From: Candidatus Mediterraneibacter intestinigallinarum
GTDB taxonomy: Bacteria; Bacillota; Clostridia; Lachnospirales; Lachnospiraceae
Assembly (NCBI GenBank): GCA_019119265.1
Contig: DWXI01000107.1
Location: 1-33,433 of the forward strand
Direction of reading: 5' to 3'
Length of the DNA stretch: 33,433 bases
The notes below the pieces were generated by a model. It was not told the DNA's origin and did not search any database. It saw only the letters and a program-made list of their open reading frames with translations. The position numbers were made by a program, and so were the translations under genes. Shown piece after piece: positions 26,741 to 33,433 of this stretch (positions within the stretch are counted from its first letter, which is position 1; the number at the start of each line of letters is the position of its first letter).

Positions 26741-27160
26741 ATGATTTCTGAAGAAAATAAGACAACAGAGGAAATGGATATTCAGGATGAGAACCAGGCG
26801 GAGCCGGCTATCCGGCCTGAAGAAGACGAAGCAGCGGCAACGGCAGGAGAGACAGCGCAAGCTGTCCGGGATGCAGGAATGCAGACGGATTTTTCCAGGG
26901 AACAGTGGATCCTGACACATATCGGTGATGAGAATCTGATGGAATATCTGCGTATGGAACAGAAGAAAGAAGAGGACGTACGGAAGGCAAAAGAAGCGAG
27001 ACAGAAAAGGTTTCTCTCGGCATTTCAGCTTACGGTCTCACTTGCTGCAGTTATTATTGTTATGTTCCTTTTGCGGGAAAATCCGACAGTGATGGTAAAT
27101 ATTCTTTATATTATTGCTATCATAGCGGCGCTGTGGATCTGGAAGAATCCGAGATCATAG
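26741..27160 (+). CDS. Small acidic protein with two C-terminal membrane helices, function unknown
   Basis: A 139-residue protein I cannot assign. The first half is acidic and low complexity (EEMDIQDENQAEP, RPEEDEAAA) with a helical, charged middle (EYLRMEQKKEEDVRKAKEARQKR), and two hydrophobic stretches end the protein (about 90-108, SAFQLTVSLAAVIIVMFLL, and 118-134, NILYIIAIIAALWIW). The topology would put the acidic tail in the cytoplasm. AGGAG lies upstream of the ATG, and a promoter precedes it. The next gene, sbcD, starts 18 bases later, so they are likely co-transcribed. The membership of the sbcDC operon may or may not be functional. Confidence 0.75.
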   Translation: MISEENKTTEEMDIQDENQAEPAIRPEEDEAAATAGETAQAVRDAGMQTDFSREQWILTHIGDENLMEYLRMEQKKEEDVRKAKEARQKRFLSAFQLTVSLAAVIIVMFLLRENPTVMVNILYIIAIIAALWIWKNPRS

Positions 27161-27178
27161 GGAAAGGTATGAACAAAC

Positions 27179-28357
27179 ATGAGATTTTTTCACTTATCAG
27201 ACCTTCATATTGGAAAACAGCTGCATCATTATAACCTCCGCGAGGATCAGGAATATGTCCTCGGGGAGGTTATTTCCTATGCGGAAAACCTCCACCCCGA
27301 TGCAGTAATTATTGCAGGAGATATTTATGACAAATCGGTTCCGTCGGGAGAGGCAGTTACAGTATTTGACGATTTTCTTACCCGGCTCTCGGAAATAGAG
27401 CCGGCAATACCGATTTTTATTATTTCGGGGAACCATGATTCTGCCCAGCGTCTGGACTATGCAAGCCGTCTGCTGGGGAGCCATCGGATTTACATTGCCG
27501 GAAAGGTGCCGGAAACGGAAGGAGAGCATCTACGGAAGATCACGCTGCAGGATGAATACGGGGATGTCCATTTCTGGCTGCTGCCGTTTCTGAAGCCGGG
27601 ATATGTACGGGGGCTATGCGGCGGCGAACTTCCGGAGAGCTATACTGCCGCGGTCAGGACTGTATTAGAGCGCGAGCAGATTGATCCGAAAGAACGGAAC
27701 GTGCTGGTATCCCACCAGTTTTATACAGGGAAGGATATAAGTACAGGAGAGGATATTGCTCCCGAGACATGTGATTCAGAGCTGTTGAGTGTGGGCGGTA
27801 TTGACAATGTAGATATTTCTGTTTTGAGAGATTTTGATTACGCCGCCCTCGGACATCTCCACGGGGCTCAGAAAGTTGGAAATGAGCATATCCGTTACTG
27901 TGGCACACTGCTGAAATATTCTGTCAGTGAGTCCGGGCAGGAGAAGACTCTCCATATAGTAGAGCTCGGCGCTAAGGGCGCTCCGGTCAGGGTGGAGAAA
28001 CTTCCGCTCCATCCGCTGCGGGATGTGCGGAAAATACGGGGAGAACTCTCCGAGATCATCGACGCGGCAGAGCCGGAGCACAGGGAAGACTATGTGAGCG
28101 TTACCCTGACAGACGAGATCGACCCGTATAAACCCAGGGAACAACTGGAAAAGGTGTACAGTCATATCCTGGAAGTGAGGATGGATAATGAGAGGACCAG
28201 ACAGAAGCTGGAGTTCGGCGAAGAAGAGCTTCGTATGGAAGATCCGGTGCAGATGTTTTCGGACTTCTTCCGGGAGATGCAGGGGCGCGGGATGTCTGAA
28301 GAAGAGAAAAAATTTACAGAGCAGGTATTTGACAAAGCGAAAGGAGATACAAGGTGA
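27179..28357 (+). CDS. sbcD: Exonuclease subunit SbcD
   Basis: The Mre11-like nuclease subunit of SbcCD, which cuts DNA hairpins and processes double-strand breaks and palindromes. The 392 residues show the metallophosphatase signatures: Asp8 and His10 in HLSDLHIGKQL, AGDIYDKSVPS (46-56, Asp48), GNHDSAQRL (84-92), VSHQF and LGHLHGAQ. Two Mn2+ ions are expected in the site. The C-terminal region (about 270-390) is the helical part that binds SbcC. It overlaps the next gene by four bases. Confidence 0.96.
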   Translation: MRFFHLSDLHIGKQLHHYNLREDQEYVLGEVISYAENLHPDAVIIAGDIYDKSVPSGEAVTVFDDFLTRLSEIEPAIPIFIISGNHDSAQRLDYASRLLGSHRIYIAGKVPETEGEHLRKITLQDEYGDVHFWLLPFLKPGYVRGLCGGELPESYTAAVRTVLEREQIDPKERNVLVSHQFYTGKDISTGEDIAPETCDSELLSVGGIDNVDISVLRDFDYAALGHLHGAQKVGNEHIRYCGTLLKYSVSESGQEKTLHIVELGAKGAPVRVEKLPLHPLRDVRKIRGELSEIIDAAEPEHREDYVSVTLTDEIDPYKPREQLEKVYSHILEVRMDNERTRQKLEFGEEELRMEDPVQMFSDFFREMQGRGMSEEEKKFTEQVFDKAKGDTR

Positions 28358-30999
28358 GACCAGTCCGACTTACAATGTCAGCCTTCGGATCCTATTCGGG
28401 AACGGAAGTGATAGATTTTACGCAGGTGCAGGGCGGCCTGTTTCTGATCACCGGCGATACGGGCGCGGGGAAGACTACCATATTTGACGCGATCACTTAT
28501 GCGCTCTATGACAGGACAAGCGGCGGAGCACGCGACGGCAATATGATGCGCAGCCAGTATGCGGACAATGATACGGATACGTATGTGGAGTATGTGTTTT
28601 CTTACCGCGGAGAGGAGTATACAATCCGGAGAAATCCGGAATATATGCGTGTAGGAAAACGGAAAAACGCAGACGGCACGGCGCGCCTGGTGAAAGAGAC
28701 GGCGAAGGTAAGCCTTTTTATGCCGGACGGAAAAGAATTTCAGGGAAAGAAACGGGAGACTGATCAGAAGATTGAAGAGATTATAGGCTTGGACGCAGGA
28801 CAGTTTACTCAGATCGCCATGATCGCCCAAGGAGATTTCCTGAAGCTGCTGCATGCCGGATCTAAAGAGCGGAAGAAGATATTCTCCAGAATTTTCCAGA
28901 CGCAGATATACTGGCGGATGCAGGAGGAGCTGAAAGAGCAGGGGAAAACTTTGTATGTCAGTCTGAAGAAAAACGAGGATGATATACGAAGAGAGATGAA
29001 TCGGGTGGTTCCGATATGTGCTGACCTGGACGAAAATGAGAAAAATGCAGGAGAAGTCTGGCAGGAACTTCTTGAAAGAGAAATGCCGTCGGCGGAAGAA
29101 GTCAGATCAGTATTAAAACAGATTATAAGAGAGGGAAGAGATTTCGCCGCGGATCTTGCCGGGGAAGAAGAAAAACTTCAGAAAGAGTCCGATGAACTCC
29201 ATACTATGATTGAGAAGAAACAGGAGACAAACCGGCTCTTCGATCTGCTTGACCGGGCCAGGGAGACGGAACAGGCGTTGGAGCGTGACAGAGAACTTTA
29301 TGAGGAGATGAAACAGCAGGCGTTAAAAGGCGAGCGGGCAGAGCGCGCCCGCAGCCTGGAGGTGCAGGCACTCCGAACAAGGAAAGAACAGGAGAATGCC
29401 GAAACGGAAATACAGGCACAGATCACATGGCAGAAAGAACACGAAGCTGACGAGGAGCGTCTCAGAGGAAGGGCGGAGCGTCTGGAGACGGCGCTGAACG
29501 AGTCGGAGCCGCGGATGCAACAGAAGATCCTGCGTCTCAGAGAGATGCTGCCGGGTTATGCAAACGTGCGAAGATTGAGAAAAGAATATGACAAGAAGAC
29601 AATTGAGATGGCGCAATGCATGGATGACTGTCGTCGGGCATCGGAAGTTTATGAAGAAAGATACAGGAGATTTTTCGAAGGGCAGGCAGGGCTAATCGCA
29701 AAAAAACTGAAAGAGGGAATGCCCTGCCCGGTATGTGGCTCCGCTCACCATCCGAAAAAGGCAGTTTTATCAGCCTGCGTGCCGGATCAGGATGAGGTAG
29801 AACAGGCAAAAAAACTTCGTGACCAGGCAGAGCAGAAACGCTCCCGGCTTCAGGAAAAATTTCAGGGCGTGCGCGCCGATCTGGCGGCAGGCGAGGCCGC
29901 TCTGGGAGAGAATCCTCCTGCAGAGGAAGACGCAAAAGCACTGCTCAACGATCTGGAACATCGGCTAAAGAATGAGAAAGAGAAAGTAAAACAGGCGCAG
30001 GAGAATTACCGGAAATGTATGGAAGAAATAAGACGCAGATCCGGACTTCTGGAGAGCCTGAAAGTGCAGAAAACAAGGCTTGAAAAGCGGTTCAGGGAAG
30101 AGCAGGAAGCGTTCCGCAAAGAAATTCGAAGACAGGAGTTCAAAGACCAGGATGAATATCGGGATGCGAAGCAGTGGATCAGTGAGTGGAGGGAGAAGGA
30201 CAGCAGGGTGAAGGCGTATGAAAAGAACGTGCTCCAGTGCCGCACACAGGTTGAGACATTGTTAACACAGACTGAAGGCAGGCGTCGAGAGGGCATAGAA
30301 GCCGACAGGCTTAGGCAGCAGGAGATTGTATCGCAGCTTAAAAAGAAGCGGGAAGAGAGTCTGGATCTGCATGGGAAAAATATGACCAATAAAACGGCAT
30401 ATGATCAGTTAAAAAAGTATTTTGCTTCAGAGGAAGAACTGCGGCAGAAGTATGAGATGATCGGAAATTTAAGCCGTACAGCAAACGGCAATCTAAGTGG
30501 AAGTGTGAAGCTGGACTTTGAAACATATGTCCAGAGAAAGTATTTCCGGCAGATTATCCGGGCGGCAAATAAGAGGCTTGCCCGTATGACATCCAACGAA
30601 TTTATACTTCAATGTCGGGAAATCAGTGCTTTGAGCAGCCAGGGCCAGGCGGGGCTGGATCTCGATGTGTATGATCTGGTAACAGATTCTGTTCGTGACG
30701 TAAAATCGCTTTCCGGCGGAGAATCTTTTATGGCGGCCCTTTCCATGGCGCTGGGTCTGGCTGATATCGTACAGAATACGGCAGGAGCTGTGAGCATGGA
30801 GACAATGTTTGTAGATGAGGGGTTCGGCTCTCTGGATGATGCTTCCAGAGAGCGGGCAATCCAGATATTAAAAGAACTTGCGGGAGAGAAAGGTCTCGTA
30901 GGAATTATTTCCCATGTCAATGAATTGAAAGAACAGATCGACTGGAAACTTAATGTTACGAAAAATGAGCATGGAAGCAGTGCATCATGGGTATTATAA
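28354..30999 (+). CDS. sbcC: Exonuclease ATPase subunit SbcC
   Basis: The Rad50-like ATPase partner of SbcD. It starts at a GTG overlapping the sbcD stop (GTGA), preceded by AAAGGAG. The N-terminal Walker A is GDTGAGKTT (34-42); long coiled coils rich in E, K and R fill about 200-440 and 480-700. Between them is the zinc hook CPVCGSAHHP with Cys458 and Cys461, where two molecules dimerise. The C-terminal lobe has the signature LSGGE (786-790) and Walker B FVDEGFGSLDD with Asp821 and Glu822. The 881 residues are somewhat shorter than E. coli SbcC (1048), because the coiled coils are shorter. Confidence 0.96.
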   Translation: MRPVRLTMSAFGSYSGTEVIDFTQVQGGLFLITGDTGAGKTTIFDAITYALYDRTSGGARDGNMMRSQYADNDTDTYVEYVFSYRGEEYTIRRNPEYMRVGKRKNADGTARLVKETAKVSLFMPDGKEFQGKKRETDQKIEEIIGLDAGQFTQIAMIAQGDFLKLLHAGSKERKKIFSRIFQTQIYWRMQEELKEQGKTLYVSLKKNEDDIRREMNRVVPICADLDENEKNAGEVWQELLEREMPSAEEVRSVLKQIIREGRDFAADLAGEEEKLQKESDELHTMIEKKQETNRLFDLLDRARETEQALERDRELYEEMKQQALKGERAERARSLEVQALRTRKEQENAETEIQAQITWQKEHEADEERLRGRAERLETALNESEPRMQQKILRLREMLPGYANVRRLRKEYDKKTIEMAQCMDDCRRASEVYEERYRRFFEGQAGLIAKKLKEGMPCPVCGSAHHPKKAVLSACVPDQDEVEQAKKLRDQAEQKRSRLQEKFQGVRADLAAGEAALGENPPAEEDAKALLNDLEHRLKNEKEKVKQAQENYRKCMEEIRRRSGLLESLKVQKTRLEKRFREEQEAFRKEIRRQEFKDQDEYRDAKQWISEWREKDSRVKAYEKNVLQCRTQVETLLTQTEGRRREGIEADRLRQQEIVSQLKKKREESLDLHGKNMTNKTAYDQLKKYFASEEELRQKYEMIGNLSRTANGNLSGSVKLDFETYVQRKYFRQIIRAANKRLARMTSNEFILQCREISALSSQGQAGLDLDVYDLVTDSVRDVKSLSGGESFMAALSMALGLADIVQNTAGAVSMETMFVDEGFGSLDDASRERAIQILKELAGEKGLVGIISHVNELKEQIDWKLNVTKNEHGSSASWVL

Positions 31000-31018
31000 G
31001 TGAGAAGGAAGTGATCGG

Positions 31019-31921
31019 ATGCTCGGGAAAATAATTCGGACAGCGGTGGTATTTCTGCTGACCGTCTTGCTTGCGGTAACGGCGGTCATAACTTATGTGA
31101 CTGTGCCGGATGCGGATGAAACGGTTGTTGGGAAAGAGACGCAGGTAGAAGAGACGGGAATGATCGAAAGTGTGACAGCATCTTCTCTGACAGGGAGACA
31201 GGATGTGCATGTTACAGTTCTGGGAGACAGTATAGCGAAAGGATACTCTGATGATGAGAATGTAGTCATTGAACCCTACAGTAGTCTTGCAATGAAGCAG
31301 ATGGCCGCAAAGGAAGATTTTCAGTATGAGATTACAAACTATGCCAGAAACGGACTTGATTCGGAGGGGATGAATGATAAGATTTTGAGCGATGAGGAAG
31401 TCTGCGACAGCGTGAACAGATCTGACATTATATTTGTCACGGTAGGCTCTAATGACCTTCTGAATGAATGTAAAAGTGCTGTGCAGGAGATTCTCGATAC
31501 AGATACGAAATTCAAGAGCGCAGGAGAAGCGTTGAAGGTGCTGCGAGAATCAGTGGCAGGCAATCCGCTTCTCGTCCTTAAAATCATAGAAACGTTGGAA
31601 CAGTGGGATTATCAGGTGTTTGAGGCAAACTGGATAGAGATGATGAACCGCATCAGCGCCATGAAAAAAGAAGATGCGTGGATCATGGTGACCAATATTT
31701 ATAATCCGGTCGCTAATCTGAATGTTCCGTCCACGATGGACCGCGGAGTTGAGAATGTGATCCGGAATATGAATCAGATCATAGAGAAATATGCGGAAGA
31801 GTATGACTATCAGGTGGCGGATATATTCAGTTCAGAAGTCTGTGACCATGTCCAGCCGGACGGACTCCATCCGGACCAGACAGGTCAGCAGATCATTGCA
31901 GATCAGATCTGCGGAAAATAA
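31019..31921 (+). CDS. Membrane-anchored SGNH/GDSL hydrolase
   Basis: A 300-residue lipase/esterase-type protein. Residues about 8-27 form one hydrophobic helix without a lipobox, so it is an N-terminal anchor or uncleaved signal, with the catalytic domain outside. The SGNH blocks are visible: VLGDSIAKGYS with nucleophile Ser71, YARNGLDSEG (Gly/Asn block), VGSNDLL, and DGLHPD with Asp281 and His284. Such enzymes remove acyl groups from sugars, lipids or cell wall polymers; the substrate is unknown. It starts 19 bases after sbcC with an AAGGAAG site, so it may be the last gene of that operon. The GH13 gene converges on it with an 11-base gap and no visible hairpin terminator. Confidence 0.9.
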   Translation: MLGKIIRTAVVFLLTVLLAVTAVITYVTVPDADETVVGKETQVEETGMIESVTASSLTGRQDVHVTVLGDSIAKGYSDDENVVIEPYSSLAMKQMAAKEDFQYEITNYARNGLDSEGMNDKILSDEEVCDSVNRSDIIFVTVGSNDLLNECKSAVQEILDTDTKFKSAGEALKVLRESVAGNPLLVLKIIETLEQWDYQVFEANWIEMMNRISAMKKEDAWIMVTNIYNPVANLNVPSTMDRGVENVIRNMNQIIEKYAEEYDYQVADIFSSEVCDHVQPDGLHPDQTGQQIIADQICGK

Positions 31922-31932
31922 AGACAGGTCGT

Positions 31933-33324
31933 TTAGCACATTTTTAAATACTGTACACTGTAAGCGGGCATGGTGATCTGGCCGTTCAATGTAACCGTAT
32001 CCGCGGCGGCAGCTTCCTGATCACTGAAATTCTCTGCCTCTTCGAGCGCAACTTTAGACACAAGGGCCTTAAATTCGCCCAGGTATGTCAGCATCCGGCT
32101 GAATGTACCGTTCAGCTCGTGGCTGCCGGCAGTGTATTCGGCGTCAGACGCGTTGATCGCCACAAGAACACGTTCGGATTCTGTCCTGCGTTCAAAGACA
32201 AGCTGGTGATTAGTGATCACTACATTGTGATACGTTCCGTTGCAGAGCGCGTCGCTTTCTCTGCGCAGAGCGATCAGCGCTTTGATAAATGCGGTCAGCT
32301 TATTCGGTTTCGGCTCCTCAAAGCACGGGCGGAGAGCATAATCATTGTCCGGAGCTTTTGCACCTTCTTCACCCCACTCGCTTCCGTAATAGATGCATGG
32401 AATACCCGGCATCCCGAACAGAAGGCCATACGCGAGTGGAATGTGATTCTTATTTGTCAGTATTGTGGCAAGTCTTGACACGTCATGATTGTCCACGAAA
32501 GTCATGAGATGCTTTCCTCTATAGATACACCACTGTTCCGGGCCGTACTGCCGGTTCAGCGAATGTGCGATCTCAAACATATTCATACTGTTAAAACTGG
32601 AGTAAATCCCCTTGTAACACTCATAGTTTGTACAGCTGTGCAGCATTTCGTCATTTACGATCAGATTATAGTCTCCAAAGAGAACTTCACCGATCAGCGC
32701 AAAGCCCGGTTTGAGCTCTTCGCAGAAATGGCGGAGCCTCTTCATGAAGTTGTGGTCCAGGCTGTAAGCAACATCCAGTCTGAGTCCATCGATCCCGAAT
32801 TCCTCAATCCACATTTTCACACAGTCGAGCAGATAGTCGACAACCGCCGGATTCTGAAGGTTCAGCTTGACCAGCTCGTAATGTCCTTCCCATCCCTCGT
32901 ACCAGAATCCGTCATTATATCCGCTGTTCCCGTCAAAATTGATACAGAACCAATCTTTGTACGGAGAATCCCATTTCTTTTCCTGAACATCCTTAAATGC
33001 CCAGAAACCTCTTCCTACATGATTGAACACGCCGTCGAGCATGATCTTTACATTGTGATCATGAAGCGTCTGACAGACCTTTTTGAAGTCGCCGTTCGTG
33101 CCGAGACGGCAGTCGATCTTTGTAAAATCTCTTGTGTCGTAACCGTGATTGTCAGATTCAAAAATCGGGTTTAAAATAATGGATCCGATTCCCAGCTCCT
33201 GCAGATATCCTGCCCATTCGCCGATCTTAAGTATGCGGTGCGCCGTGACACCGTCATTGTGTACAGGAGCGCCGCAGAATCCGATCGGATATATCTGGTA
33301 AAAAGTTTCATTGTAAGCCCACAT
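31933..33324 (-). CDS. GH13 alpha-amylase family enzyme, cytoplasmic
   Basis: A 463-residue GH13 glycosidase acting on alpha-glucans or maltodextrins. The catalytic triad is visible: nucleophile Asp184 in GLRLDVAYS, acid/base Glu213 in LIGEVLFGDY and Asp281 in FVDNHDVSRL; region I is DGVFNHVGRG (97-106). The N-terminus ETFYQIYPIGF starts directly at the catalytic barrel, so no signal peptide and no separate N-terminal carbohydrate-binding domain of neopullulanases. A C-terminal beta domain ends near SVQYLKM. Maltodextrin glucosidase, maltogenic amylase or cyclomaltodextrinase activity is likely, and cannot be separated here. AAGGAAGG precedes the ATG on the minus strand. It is a single gene on its own strand. 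Confidence 0.93.
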   Translation of the reverse strand: MWAYNETFYQIYPIGFCGAPVHNDGVTAHRILKIGEWAGYLQELGIGSIILNPIFESDNHGYDTRDFTKIDCRLGTNGDFKKVCQTLHDHNVKIMLDGVFNHVGRGFWAFKDVQEKKWDSPYKDWFCINFDGNSGYNDGFWYEGWEGHYELVKLNLQNPAVVDYLLDCVKMWIEEFGIDGLRLDVAYSLDHNFMKRLRHFCEELKPGFALIGEVLFGDYNLIVNDEMLHSCTNYECYKGIYSSFNSMNMFEIAHSLNRQYGPEQWCIYRGKHLMTFVDNHDVSRLATILTNKNHIPLAYGLLFGMPGIPCIYYGSEWGEEGAKAPDNDYALRPCFEEPKPNKLTAFIKALIALRRESDALCNGTYHNVVITNHQLVFERRTESERVLVAINASDAEYTAGSHELNGTFSRMLTYLGEFKALVSKVALEEAENFSDQEAAAADTVTLNGQITMPAYSVQYLKMC

Positions 33325-33416
33325 AGATTAGCACCTTCCTTTACTGCTGATTTACGTTTTTGTATGATTTCACAGGTCGGATCAGCATAGCCGGCCGGCC
33401 TGCGTATAGCCTAATT

Positions 33417-33422
33417 ATTATA
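33417..33422 (-). promoter_or_regulatory. -10 box of the GH13 gene
   Basis: TATAAT on the minus strand, about 90 bases before the start codon. The matching -35 would lie just outside the window. Between it and the gene is a GC-rich palindrome, GGCCGGCCGG-like (33391-33400). Confidence 0.45.
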
Positions 33423-33433
33423 GCATACCATTA

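Noticed and set aside
32485-33174. Plus-strand open frame of 229 codons opposite the GH13 gene
   Set aside because: Shadow of the GH13 coding frame, whose catalytic motifs are all on the minus strand.
33391-33400. GC-rich palindrome in the GH13 leader as an operator
   Set aside because: A single site with no second copy in the window; not enough to name it an operator.

Overview
The window looks like chromosomal DNA of a low-to-mid GC gut Firmicute of the Lachnospiraceae type. The evidence is the murB-rapZ-whiA-HPr-like gene string, a type III glutamine synthetase, strong AGGAGG-type ribosome binding sites, sigma-A style promoters with 17-base spacing, U-tailed hairpin terminators, and gene families typical of plant-glycan-using gut clostridia. 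The genus cannot be fixed from the sequence alone. No mobile element, CRISPR array or phage gene was seen.

Layout. (1) 1-989, minus: 5' part of a CNNM/CorC-type membrane protein, divergent from (2) 1169-4177, a murB-rapZ-whiA-crh-like operon for cell wall precursor synthesis and its regulation. (3) 4330-7095: a lipid kinase, a tRNA-Glu(CTC) with its own promoter and terminator, a cysteine hydrolase and class II fructose-bisphosphate aldolase. (4) 7139-9468: type III glutamine synthetase behind a leader that carries a terminator close to the promoter. (5) 9622-17906: a galactan or galacto-oligosaccharide utilisation locus. It has a LacI-type regulator with matching operator-like palindromes, a solute-binding lipoprotein, two permeases, a GH53 endo-galactanase without a signal peptide, a 635-residue protein of a family I do not recognise, and an overlapping 71-residue zinc-ribbon protein. 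(6) 17996-24110: an AraC-type regulator divergent from two beta-galactosidases, GH2 and GH42. (7) 24326-26601: an ABC-class ATPase (PF09818 type) paired with a ProX-type prolyl-tRNA editing protein. (8) 26741-31921: a small membrane protein, SbcD, SbcC and a membrane-anchored SGNH hydrolase. (9) 31933-33324, minus: a cytoplasmic GH13 alpha-amylase-family enzyme.

How it fits together. Region 5 resembles the Bacillus subtilis ganR/ganSPQAB system with changes. Galacto-oligosaccharides would be bound by the lipoprotein, imported by the two permeases (the ATPase must be encoded elsewhere), cut inside the cell by the signal-less GH53, and finished by the GH2 and GH42 beta-galactosidases of region 6. 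The unrecognised enzyme and its zinc-ribbon partner lie inside this locus and are the best candidates for something new. Other points for a second look are an HPr-like protein with Asp in place of the phosphorylated His15 but with Ser46 kept, the glutamine synthetase leader, and the ATPase/tRNA-editing gene pair.
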